Position numbers and translations under genes: made by a program
Notes under the pieces: model-generated
The model's input: the letters and a program-made list of their open reading frames with translations, nothing else
The model's database searches: none
Told to the model about the DNA's origin: nothing
Part shown: piece by piece, positions 38,461 through 50,634 of the stretch
Numbering within the stretch: the first letter of the stretch is position 1
Layout: the number at the start of each line of letters is the position of its first letter
Origin: Theobroma cacao
Taxonomy: Eukaryota; Streptophyta; Magnoliopsida; Malvales; Malvaceae
Length of the DNA stretch: 64,000 bases
Assembly (NCBI RefSeq): GCF_000208745.1
Contig: NC_030852.1
Coordinates: 28,975,801-29,039,800, forward strand
Direction: 5' to 3'

Positions 38461-40090
38461 TGTTTCTGATCAATTAAAAACCTAAAGAATTCCAAACCTT
38501 CGAAAAAATCTTATCCAGTACAAGCAGTCCAGTTCATGCCATCAGTTTCACGCCCAAAACAAATGCGCAGAGCAGCTTAGCAGTATGATCCAACAGAACA
38601 TTGTTTTCGAAGTAAAAGATTTTTGTCCTCGAGATACTGTCATAAATTCAAGTCAAATTTCAAAAGAAGTCAGAAAACTCCGTAAACTCAAAAACAATAA
38701 CTCAAAACAGCAAGCACCCAAAAACTTTTGGAAAGATGTAACAGAGTCCACGATTCAACTATCTCCTTTGTCGCCAAGTCATGGCCATTTAGTGAACTTC
38801 TAATCCACAACCTCTATTGAATTCAAAGTATTCAGATGCAAAGTATGTTCATACAAAGCACTGAAGAAAAGGTTTATACTCACAGTAATGAAAAATTGAA
38901 CAGGGCGATCTTTGCATGTGCAGTCAACGGCATCCCATCAAACCAGGTTTTGCATTAGATGGGTTTGGGAAGCACTTCTTTCTAGATGTCTGAAGGAGAA
39001 ATGTGGATCACAAGTTCGGTGTCACGAGCTGGAGCTTCCGTTTTAGAACAATGAAAGAAATCCTGTCTTATCTTGTCTCGTATAATTTTCACGTCCACTC
39101 AGTCAATCGCGTTCATTCAGTCTTTTATTTCTTTCTTTGTCCTTCAATATTTTAGAAAGTTAAATTTTATTATCTATTATTTTCTTTCTTTGTCGTTCAA
39201 TCTTTTAGAAAGTTACCCCCTTAACCATCCCTGCAATAGCACTAACATATTATGAAATTAATTAATTATAATAATTCACTAGTATCATACAAATGAAAGG
39301 AAAAAAAAAACATATTACTGATAACAATCCATTTTGTATTATATCTATTTAGTGCGTAAAAGTTGGTTAAATTCAAACCCACTCGGTCGCCCAAATTCTT
39401 TTACTGGATTTCCAGTTCGAGTTGTAAGCTGCAACCTACCCAAGTAGCAACTAGTTGGCATCAAGAGTTGGAGGCCAACAACTTTTATTGAGAGGTCAAA
39501 GATGAAAAAGTATAAAAATTAAAATTTTTTAAAATAAATACATTAAATTTAAAAATAAGTAAAAAATTTATAATAAAAATAATTTTATATAATATATAAA
39601 TTAAAAAATAAAAATAATTTTATAAGTATCGAATTTTACTTGAAAAGTATCTATTTTTTTAAAATTAAACTTAAGACGTTTTGATTCATATTACTTTTTT
39701 CATGATTTGAAGTATTGATATTTGATAGTTCAAATGTAAAAAAATTATTTAGAACTTACTCGTATTTTAATCAAATTAAAATTTTTTTTTTGGAAAGTGT
39801 TTTTATTAAACTTTTGCTTGATCAAAGACTGATAAACTATTTGAAATCTTATACAATTACATAGAAAAACCACTTTAAAAACTTGATGGTTGCTCAAAAA
39901 AAAATAAAAACACCCAACAACAGAAAAAAGAACAAGCACATCACACCATTGACATAAAAAAAACCTAAGATCAGATCCTAATCAATGGGTAGTCAATATC
40001 TAAAATTATTATTTTATTTCTATTTAAATTTAGAATACTAAATATAAAACTATAATGTATAAAATATAAATAGTTAAATACAATATACAA
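38461..40090. other. Upstream region of transporter B'
   Basis: Leader, promoter region and spacer, matching 9306-11021. The TATA-like site of B corresponds to 39040-39048 here and carries one change. No gene is supported. Confidence 0.5.
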
Positions 40091-40366
40091 AATTTAGTTG
40101 AAAAATCAGAGTATGAGAAGAATATTTGTGATGTTATTACTCGATGAATCTGTACAGTCCATATATAGATATGAGTCAAAGATATAGATCTTATAATCAA
40201 GCTATTGTTCCTACAATCAAATTCTTCTCTATTCCTATAATCAAGCTTTTCTCATAATGAGTCTGTCAACACCTAATGTCCAGCTAAGTTATCTCTAGAA
40301 TAGGAAAAAATTACAAGAACAATTACAAGGATAGTTGACTATTTACCAATATTTCAACAGTCCCCT

Positions 40367-43300
40367 TCAAGTTGGTGCATATATGTCACACATGCCTAAC
40401 TTGTCCAAAAACTTTGAGAACACTCGACTTGAAACTGCTTTGGTGAGGATATCGACCAGCTGGTCCTTTGATCGAATTTTAGGCAATTCCACAATTAGCT
40501 CATCCAACTTCTCCTTGATGAAAATTTTGTCAACTTTCACATGTTTTGTACGATCATGTTGAACCGGATTCTGGGCAATATCACAAGCTGTTTTATTGTC
40601 ACAATATAGTTTGATTGGTTGTCTAGGTGGATAGCCCAAATCCTTTAAGAGAAACCTTATCCTTCAAGTGCCATAGCTCTAAATTCAGCCTCTGCACTAG
40701 AGCGTCCAACAACATTCTATTTTTTACTTTTACTAGGTTACCACCTACAAAGGCGAAATATCCAAAAATGGATCGCCTATCATCTACTGCTTCCATGCTT
40801 TCAACATCAGTATATGCTTCCATGCTCTAATAATCCATGTTTTTAGTAAACAAAATTCCCTTTCCAGGAGCAGACTATAGATACCTCAAAATGTGCATAA
40901 CAGCATTCATATGTTGCTCTCCCAAATTATGCATAAATTGGTTGACAATACTCAAATCATAAGCAAGGTCCAATCTTGTATGTGCTAAGTACATCAATCT
41001 TCCTACAAGTCTCTAGTATCTCCATTTATCAACTGGTACTTGATTAGACTACACACGTAATTTTAACCCTTATTCTATTAATGTATTAGCCGATTGACAT
41101 ACTAACATACCAGTTTCTTGTAACAAGTTTAAGGCATATTTTCTTTGAGAAAGGAAGATCCCTTTATCACATCAGGACACTTCGATTTCCAGAAAAAATT
41201 TTAAGGGACTGAGGTCTTTCATTTTGAATTCTTTGGACAAGTAACTCTGTAGTTTCTTCCTTTCCTCAAGATCATTTCCTATGATCACCATGTCATCTAC
41301 ATACACAATAAGTGTGGTGATTTTATCTTGCTGTTTCTTTAGGAATAAAGTGTGATATGAATTACTCTGATGGTAGCCAAAAGCTAGCATAAACTTTATG
41401 AACCTCCCAAACCATGCTCTTGGAGATTGTTTCAACCCATATAGTGATTTCTTTAATCTACATACCTTCTGACTATATTTTTTTGGCATCATGCATCTTG
41501 GTGGGAGATCCATGTAGACGTCTTCGGACAACTCGCGGTGTAAAAAGGCATTTTTCACATTAAATTGTTGTAATGGTCAATCCAAGTTTGCAGCTAGAGA
41601 CAACAAGACTCGAACTGTGTTGAGTTTAGCTACAGGTGCAAAGGTATCTATATAATCAATTCCATAGGTTTAAGCGTACCCTTTTGCAACCAATCTCGCT
41701 TTAAAGCATTCAATTGTACCATTTGCTTTGTACTTCACAGTAAAAACCCAACGACATCCAATTGTTTTCTTTCCTAGTGGACAATTAACAAGTTCCCAAG
41801 TTTTATTTTTTTTTGTAAGGATTTCATTTCCTCATTCATCGCAGCTCTCCACCTTGGGTCAATTAAGGCTTCTTGCACATTGTAGGAATAAATACAATAG
41901 ATAATTGATTCACAAAGGATTGATTAGGTTCTGACAAACGGTAGTTAGACACATGATGACTCATACGATATTTAATTTTACTAGAAAGATCAGGTTCATA
42001 TGTGGGTTTAGGAATACCTCTAATGTGATGTTGTGGTAGCTATTTCCTAAATGGTTCAGACAATAAATCAGAAACATCTTCAGCAGGCGATTGGTTTAGT
42101 GTATCAGTTTCTTATGGTGCAAGGAACTTGGATGGAGATGAAACCACAACTTCAGTTTCTAGGTGTGTGTCACCACTTTGGTCCACATTTATACCACTTA
42201 AGTCCAAGTTACCTACATTCTGGTTACCATGTTCAGGGAGTTCCCTTTCTTTAGAAAAGTGAACTTCATAGTCTAGAGTCTGAACTTCCTCTTGGTACTC
42301 CCCTTGATGTTTAGACCCAGATGAAAAATACATTGAGTTTTCATGAAAAACTACATCCAAAGTAATAAACATTCGTTGTGTGGGAGGATGATAGCATCGG
42401 TACCCCTTTTGATGAGTAGCGTACTGTAGAAAAACTCATCAAAATGCTCGAGGTGCCAACTTGTTGCATTGATACTTATGAAGGTGTACAAATGCTACAT
42501 AACCAAATACATATGAAGGTAAGTTTGGGACAGTTGGGGCAATTATTGCTTTAGTAAGAGCTTGCGATGGTGTCTGCAAATCAATAGTGCTTGAGAGTAC
42601 TCGATTGATCAAATATGTTGCAGAAATTAGTGCTTCACCCCAATAAGATAATGGCATATGAGCTTCTATCAATGAAAAATGAACAGCCTCCAATAAGTAA
42701 CGATTTTTTCGCTCAACTACCCTATTTTACGATGGTATATCAGTACAAGTAGTTTGATAAATAATTCCATGTGCTTCCAAATATTGCCCCAATTTAGTAC
42801 TCTAATATTTTTCTTCATTGTCACTATGAAGAACCTGAACATGTGCATTGTACTGAGTACAAACCATTCTATGAAATTTTTGAAATAACAAATTCACTTC
42901 GCCTTTGGACTTCATGAAGCACACCCAGGTCATTCTGGAACAATCGTCAATAAAAATAACAAACCAACGTGATCCACCCAAGGTAGTGATTTTAGATGGA
43001 CCCCAAACATCATAATGTATGACCATAAAAGGAACTGGATTTTAATTCAAAGTTAATGGAAACGAAGCACGATGGCTCTTTGCAAGTTCACAAACGTCAC
43101 ACTTGAAACTAGCAACATCAAATTTTGCAAATAAACAAGGAAATAACTTCTTGAGATAACCAAAAAAAGTAAGCCCTAAACGTCGATGCCATAACCTGGT
43201 GGCATATTTTTTCTTCTCTTCTTCATGGCCATCCACCTTCAAAGCTTGACCTAACTTGTCCAAACTCTTTGACACCAAGTCCAAGTAATACAACTTCCCT

Positions 43301-46300
43301 CGCTTAACACCACAACCAATCGTCTGCCTCATTTGGATGTCCTTAAACACACAAAAATCAGGCCAAAAAATTACAACACAAATAAGGAAGTAGTTATTTG
43401 GGAAACGGACAAAAAATTATAGTCCAAGGATGGAACAACTAAAACAGAATCTAAATTCAAAGTATTAGTGAAGGACAAAGATCTTTCCTTAATAACCGGG
43501 TTAAAAGAACCATTGGCCGTGGAAATAGATATTTGTGACAATGGTTTGAAAGTTCAGACTTATCTAGAATCAAATGTCATATGATCTATAGCACTAGAAT
43601 CAATTATCCATGTACTATTAGAAACAAGTGTATGTTGGGAATTTTGAGAATATGGTCCCTTGGAAAGCAAGTATATTATCATGTATAAATTCATTGAATT
43701 TATTTGTAATGAAAGTACATTTTGATAATAAGATGAAGAGTTTGTTTTAGTAAGCATTCATTATCTAGTTATTAAGGTACCAAGATTTTATTGAGATATT
43801 AAAATACATTTGTATGAAGAGTCATACATAAGAGACATGTATTTTAATTGAATCTAAAAATTGTTCATAGCCATGTAATAAAGCTGGTCACTTTATTATG
43901 TTAAGGCTGTAGTGTCTATATTACTTCCAACAAAACGAATGTGATTCATTTCAAGGGAATGATGAATCTCAAATCATCAAAATGGTTGACTTCGAGTAAT
44001 GATACTATAACATGAACTGGAATCATGTGGGAATCAAATTTAAGTTTTACCGTTACCTAAATCTTGATCTCACACTTATGCATTTGCCTATAGTAGAACC
44101 GAAATCCTGATAGATAGTGGACTCGTGTTTAATCTCCTTATAATATTTGATTTACCATGAGCATGATCATCATAAAGCGTTGATCTAGACTCCGTATTTT
44201 GGATTAGAATTGAGATGAACATTTGGGAACATATATTCAGATAATGGAGTTCATAGCATTAACATCACTTCTAGTGATTTCAAGAAGATTGGTGATTAAT
44301 CTGAGCCTAGTGGATTGATGAATTAACTACTCATCACATCTGGATACTCAAAAGATTAGATCTAGAGTATTCAATCACTAATTGGATGAAATTTGAGACT
44401 ATGGGACAAAATTGACATAAATGGTAAAACGATAATTTCACCTTTTGTCATTGGATGGTTATGAGGGTTCACAATATAAGGCTTGTAATTGGATAACTAA
44501 TAATTAATATCAAATATTGAATTATTTCTTGTAATAATAGTTAATCCAATAGTGTAACCATGACTCTATAGTGGAGTGATTTCATGGTTAATAAGCTTGA
44601 ATTATTTTTAATGAGATTAAGAATAATTCTAAATTTATTGGAGCTTGGAATATCTATGTCCAAATAGATTCTCCACTTAGCTTCGTAAAATTCAACTTAT
44701 TTAAGTTGGAATGTATGTTTTAATTTGTTTGATTAAATTATATACAAAATTGACAGCTTTGACATGTTTGTCTTAATTTAGACAAGAAAACATGTTTGGT
44801 CTTAATTTAGACAAAAAAATATGTTTGCCTTAATTTAAGACAAGAAAAAAAATTTTTGTCTTAATTTAGTCAAGAAAACATATTTTTCTCAATTTAGACA
44901 AGATAAAATATTTTTTGTCTTAATTATAGACAAGAGTTGTCTTAAATTAAGATAATTTTAGGAGAATTTTTACAAAATGAATCTAGACATCCATGTTGAT
45001 AAAAAAGAGACTTTATGTTTGACTATTACTCTTTTATTTATTATTAATTTTTTTTAAATAAAGATGGATAATAATAAAATAAGAGTTATTATTCAATAAG
45101 GATATTTATTTTATCAAGAATTCTAAATGATAATTAAAGAATTAAATTATTTATTTTTTAATTTTTATTTTGATAATTATGGAGCATGTTTGATGCTTCC
45201 ATAACTTTGAATGGATGGTCAATATTGATTAAAAGGTGTTTTATTTTGATTAAACCTTTGAAGCATGAGTTTTAATAAAAAGAAAAGAGATTGGAAGAAA
45301 ATAATAGAACGTACTTTTCCTTAAAAAGTTTCAACCATCTCTTCTCTTCTCCTCCTCCAAGCTTTTTTTAAAAAAAGAGAATAAACTTAGTTGCCATCTT
45401 ATAGCTTTGCATTCCACACCTTGTCCACTCAAGGTTCAAGTTGAAAGTATTCTTGAAGAATAAGTGGTAAACTTATTTGGTTGAGAAATCATTCATTGGT
45501 GTGGTGTTATCAAAAAATAAGAATCTCAAAATAAAGGTATGGTTTTCTTACTTAATAGATTCTTATTTTATTTTTTTATGTGATTATATTACTTACAATA
45601 ATAATAATGTGTGTTTCCGCTTGTATAATTAGATTGCTTGCTTCTTTTGTTAAAGAAATTTTTGAAATCCATGCTTTACACAATCACATTAATCCACAAG
45701 ATCTTACTCCAACAGTGTAAACATATTTAAGACCTTACCACCATTACTTGTGAGTGTTGCCAATGCCGAGGCTTTTTCATCAACCTCATCCTCTGCCTTT
45801 GTTTCAACCATTGCAGCAATAGAGATCTTCTTGGAATTCCTTTTTCGTAAATCACGGCTATGATCCCACCATTCAGGATACCCCACTATTTCAAAGCATC
45901 TACTTTTAGTATGACCAGTTTGATCACAATGGGTGCATTTGTAGGTGGATTTGTTGGCACCATTAGTGGCCTTATGATAGCTAGGCTTTGTTTGATTTTG
46001 CTGGTTTTAAGGAGGTCGATTCGAGCCACCATGGCTGAAGCTTCAAATTTTTCAAAGTCTCCATTCATCGTTGTGCGTCGAACAGATTCATGGCGAACCA
46101 ATGCATAACATTCTTCTAATTCAAGAATAGGTTCCTTTCTCAAAATTTCACCACGAATTTGTTCAAATTCACCATCTAATCCTACAAGAAAAATGTGCAC
46201 CTTTTGTTGCTGAACTGATTTTTGGTAAGATTAAACATATTTCTCACTCTCCATAATCACCTTATCACAATGATCCAACTGACTAAAGATTTCGGTTACT

Positions 46301-46685
46301 TTTCCATAATACACAGATAGTGCTCTACCATTTTGTTTGACAAAAAAAGCTTTCTAATTTAAAGCGAAAACTTGTAACTCATCTGCTCTATCATGAAAAG
46401 CTTTGAAAATGGCTTTCCAAATATCACCAGTAGTGGGTAAGCGAATATATCGCTTCATAATTTATGGAGACATAGACATCAACATTTTCGATACCACTTT
46501 TCATATCCATCATCCTTTTCGATAGGTAGTTTTGGGTATCCACGAATAAAGAAGAGTTTCTCCTTCTCAGCAATATGCATTTTCGTGATTTGAGACCACA
46601 CATCACAATTTGTCTCATTGAGTACAATTCCTACGTTGAAAGATGAACTTTCGAATTGAACAATAATAGGAGAGGATTTGCTCAT
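40367..46685 (-). pseudogene. Copia gag-pol remnant on the minus strand
   Basis: In element order: gag opens MSKSSPIIVQFESSS at 46685 and continues in fragments to 45704. After the nested insert come the protease region (about 43560-43757, with DSSA where DSGA is expected), the pre-integrase domain (43042-43350), integrase (about 42439-43026, with FIDDCSRMTW and HSDNEEKY visible), reverse transcriptase (41172-41558, with YGLKQSPRAW and YVDDM) and the RNase H end (40367-40823, with DILTKAV). Many stops and shifts separate these pieces, so it is dead. Confidence 0.88.
43754..45716. mobile_element. Nested insertion of about 1.96 kb, possible large solo LTR
   Basis: The Copia reading frame is interrupted here: the minus strand reads ...LNMFT up to 45717 and resumes at KTNSSS below 43751. 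Both edges carry GTAA (43750-43753 and 45717-45720), a short target duplication. The insert has no long open frame. Its minus strand begins near ACTGTTGGAGTAAG. It contains several imperfect copies of a 'cttaatttagacaagaaaa' motif at about 44760-44945. It may be a solo LTR or non-autonomous LTR element; edges are accurate to a few bases only. Confidence 0.6.
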
Positions 46686-46980
46686 GGTGGTGTGAGCAAG
46701 CTCTTATACCAAGTTGAAAAATCAGAGTATGAGAAGAATATTTGTGGTGTTATTACTCAATGAATCTGTACAGTCCATATATAGACATGAGTCAAAGGTA
46801 TAGATCCTATAATCAAGCTATTGTTCCTACAATCAAGTTCTTCTCTATTCCTATAATCAAGCTTTTCTCATAATGAGTCTGTCAACACCTAATGTACAGC
46901 TAAGTTCTCTTTAGAATGGGAAAGAACCACAAGAATAATTACAAGGATAATTGACTATCTGCCAATATTTCAACAGATTT

Positions 46981-47431
46981 TACACAATGGTTAAATATAT
47001 AAATAAAAAAATAAAAATAAAAAACTTTATTTCCTTTTAATTTTACACAATGATGGTGACTGGTTTTTGTAATTTTTTGTCCAAGCTCATAAGCTCATCA
47101 ATTTATTTTGAGCAATGAAATGCATTGTAGTGGTGAGGTACAGAGAAAAGATTAAAATAAAAATAAAAAAAAAACAAAAAAGGACAAGAAAGAAAGAGAA
47201 AGAGGTGTGAGAAAATTCGAATAAAGTTATTATAAAGTTATTTTATTATTATTTATTTATATTAATATTAAAACAAAAAATTATTTTGAAAAAATTATTA
47301 AAAATGTATAGCCAATAAATAATTTCATAAATTTTGAAAGGAATCACTAAAAAATTTTAAAAATTTTGTAAAAATCATTAATGTATATAATAAATTTTTT
47401 TAAAAATTCATGGCCCCCCATTGTTACATTA
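46981..47431. other. AT-rich spacer between the Copia and MULE-like elements
   Basis: Single copy of the sequence that is doubled at 11324-12009 in unit 1. No gene is supported. Confidence 0.5.
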
Positions 47432-48935
47432 GAGGAAATTGTGAGAAATAACCTTTCTCATAAGCCCAATTCAAAAATATCACTTTTTATAATTTTAACT
47501 ATTTTTAGTCAATTTTTTACATGACTTGACAATAATACCCTTTAAACAATTTCAAACAAATTAAAATAGTTTCAGTTTTCTCTATCCTACCATCCAGACA
47601 AAAATTTCAAAATAAAATCTCGATTTCTCTCTCTAATCAAATACTATTTATCTTGCTATCCAAAGCGTAGAAATGACATCAAGTTCTTTCTTATTTTGTT
47701 TTATTTTTTGGGATGGTGGATCTTAGGGTTCTCAAGGGTGATGAACATCGATTTTGCTCAGGGAGAAGGAACAGCTAAAGTATGTTTAATGAGTTTTATA
47801 GTGGTTCACGATTTTATAGTGTTTGGGATTGAGATGATTGTTAAAAATGTTTGCTAGGGATTTTGATTTTTTTTATGAGATTTTGAGTTAAAATTGTTTA
47901 AGAAATATTTTGTAAATGGGGTATATTTTGTTTTTATATAAGGGAGTGAGCAAGGCCCTCCCAATAGGAATATATTTTGTCTTGCTTTGGAGGGTTATGG
48001 AGTTTTGTAACCTATTTTTTATGAAATGCATAATTTCATGGCTTAGCAAAAAAAAAAGTATGTGTTTTAGATTCTTGAGTTTATTAGTTTATTCATAGAA
48101 CCTCAAAGTTGAAAAGTTGAAATTGATTATAATGGTTTTTAAGTATTGCGAGATTGGTTTTTAGGTATTGCGTAACTTAATAATTGTGTAACTAGTTTTT
48201 AAGCATTACGTGATTGGTTTTAGGTATTGCGTAACTTATTTTTAGATATTGCGTGATTGATTTTTAAACAATGCCTAAGTCACACGATGTCTTACTAACA
48301 AGTCACGCAATGCCTTACTAACAAGTCACGTAATGCCTTACTGATAAGTCATGCAATGCCTATCAACTAGTCACGCAATGTCATATCAACCAGTCACACA
48401 ATACTTAAAAACTAGTCACGTAATGCCCAAAAATCACAAAAATTATTTAATTCTATTTAACAAGATCAACAACTTCAGACGATACACCATATTTCATTTA
48501 ATAATATAATTAACGAATATGTCTACTTGACAAAAAATGTTCAAAATATTCCAAAGTTTTTTTTTCATATATCAAAAATCACTCAAAAATACTTAAAAAT
48601 ATTCAAAACGTTCAAAGGTTTTCTTCGTGTATTAAAAACTACTCCAAAATGCTCAAAATGCTTAAACATTTGCTTTTTGATAAAAAATACTCCAGAGATG
48701 AATAGTCAGACAAGGAAAGCTCAAAGAATATGAGTTAGTTTGAGGCGTAGACTTAAATATACTTGACCCGTTAATAGATTTTAGGTTGAGAAGCGAAGCT
48801 AAATAAATATGTCAGTTTCATTAAGGATAATTTTATCTAAATTTTAATTTTTTTTAATTAAAAATAATTAAGATTATAAAAAAATTTATTATCAAAAATA
48901 CCTTATATACGAGATCCATTTAAAAAAAAAAAAAC
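47432..48935. mobile_element. MULE-like non-autonomous DNA transposon with an internal inverted tandem array
   Basis: The 1504-bp insert is bounded by the 11-bp direct repeat TTGTTACATTA (47421-47431 and 48936-48946). Unit 1 has one related copy of that site near 12120. Sub-terminal inverted repeats about 50 bp from each end (47482-47511 and 48853-48882) match with about four differences in 28. The length of the target duplication fits Mutator-like elements. There is no transposase frame. At about 48136-48430 a row of motifs like TATTGCGTAACTAGTTTTTAAG on one arm is followed by their reverse complements on the other. Confidence 0.65.
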
Positions 48936-48946
48936 TTGTTACATTA

Positions 48947-49578
48947 CCCTCCGCCCTTGAGACCAGGGGAGCCATTTAGCGTCGAACCCTTTTATCACGT
49001 TATTAGATTAGTCAAGCCAGTACAAGTTAACAAACAGTGACGAACAGAGACAGCCTGACAGGACAACTTTTTAACATTTTCAAATTCTAAGATGTTGGGC
49101 TAAAGTCTAAAGAGCGGCCATATTCAACAACAGCGGAATTACTCAATTATTTTTCTAAGGTGTTTGATGTGGATGGCATGCTATGATTAATAGAAAAAGC
49201 CAAGAATTGAGTTTATTTTTATTTTTGAGGTCCAGGAATGATTTTATAGATCGGAATAAATTATACTTGTGGAGTTTAGTTTTTAGACGACATTAATTAA
49301 TTATAGTAATAAAATAGAAGTGATCAATTATTGTTGAATTATTCCTTTATACTAATAGTCCTTTTACTTTGGCCTATTAAAAAAGATGTTTCAGTGATAC
49401 AGCTATCATGTAGTATCACGTAATCTATCTTACTGAAGTTAAATACAGAGAGATATGTTTATAATATTTAAATGTATATTTTGTGTCAAGACCTAACTTT
49501 TATTTATATATTAAATATATATTTAAATCACATGTACATTTTGCTTAAGGTGTCTCAAGTTCAAATATTTTCTCTAGT

Positions 49579-49631
<53 letters not shown>

Positions 49632-50530
49632 GAAAGAAACATTTATTAATTGAATGATTCTGACTTTAGAGTTATCAAAATTCATGAGATTTCAAATTTA
49701 TTTTTAAAAAATAAAAAAGAAGTACGTACATAATTAATTTAATCAATCTATACATCCATAACATATAGAAAAATTATCTCGAGGGAGGTCCCGTGTTGAC
49801 ACCTGTTGGGAACAAAATTGGTATTATTCAATTTGTGTTGGTCTTTTGGAAGTTTTCGGACATGGTTGGTACTACTCAAATTGTTTTGATTGTTTTAGAT
49901 ATTGAGTTTGGGTTTGAAATAAAATGTTGGGAGTGCTTTGGGGTTTTTGAGTGTTTGTCAACTTTTTTGGGTATTTTCTCCTTTTATTCTTCCAAATTTT
50001 TCTTCTCTCACTTAATTGTTCTGCTTCCTCGTCTTTTTACTTTGCATGTTGTTTTGTCTTCCGCTCTCTAGTGTTGGTTCTTTCTTCTCCTTGGGTTCTT
50101 CTTTTTTGTGTTGGATTTGTATTTTTTTGGTTGGCTTTTGTCATTTTCTTTGTTTAATTCATTATATACATCTGAATAGTTCTATTTTTGCTAGGGATTG
50201 ATTGTTCATATTTTTGTTGACGGCAGCCATTGCATAAAATGCACCATTCAAATTTTACTTCTGTTTAGTACTGTTTTATTTCTGTTGTCATTAATGCAAT
50301 AGTTTATTTCTGATATATTTTCCAATGTTAACAGTAATTTCATAAAATTTAATAGTTGCCTAGCCTTGCATTCATGTGTTAAATTTTTTGTAAGTGAACA
50401 TGTCTCACTTAAATACACTATTGGAGTAAAATGCTTTGTATATAATTATTATCAAATGATACTATTTACATGTCCATTAAACACAAGACCTGCCAATATT
50501 AGTTTCAATTTACTTAAAAAATTACTTATC
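48947..50530. other. Spacer with an AT microsatellite
   Basis: An uninterrupted (AT)n run lies at about 49586-49627. About 48950-50070 is missing from unit 1. T-rich open frames near 49793-50201 are low complexity. No gene is supported. Confidence 0.5.
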
Positions 50531-50533
50531 TTG

Positions 50534-50562
50534 CCGTGCGTATCGCGCGGGTTACACTCTAA
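50534..50562 (+). mobile_element. Possible Helitron 3' terminus
   Basis: A GC-rich hairpin (CCGTGCG, loop TAT, CGCGCGG, with one G-T pair) is followed after 8 bases by CTAA and then T, the layout of a plant Helitron end. The matching place in unit 1 (about 13034-13057) has lost the hairpin. The 5' end was not found. Confidence 0.35.
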
Positions 50563-50570
50563 TATCATTG

Positions 50571-50634
50571 TAAGAGCCAATCCCAAAATATGTGATGAAA
50601 TATACTCTAATAATTGTATGTATGTATGTATAAT
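50571..50634. repeat. Single minisatellite monomer (unit 2)
   Basis: One copy of the 68-bp monomer that is repeated nine times at 13071-13679. Flanking sequence on both sides aligns with unit 1. Confidence 0.85.

Larger units (their letters stand above)
40096..46975 (-). mobile_element. Degenerate Ty1/copia retrotransposon on the minus strand, with a nested insertion
   Basis: LTRs are 40096-40359 and 46712-46975 (264 bp each). Ends are TGTTGAAA...TTTCAACT in element orientation, a non-canonical TG...CT pair. The target duplication is AATTT (40091-40095) and GATTT (46976-46980); unit 1 has GATTT on both sides of its solo LTR. Next to the 5' LTR the minus strand reads TGGTATAAGAGC at 46711-46700, one base from the usual methionine-tRNA primer site. 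A purine-rich tract lies next to the other LTR (about 40360-40373). The LTRs differ by roughly 7% by hand count. About 2 kb at 43754-45716 is a separate insertion. Confidence 0.93.
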
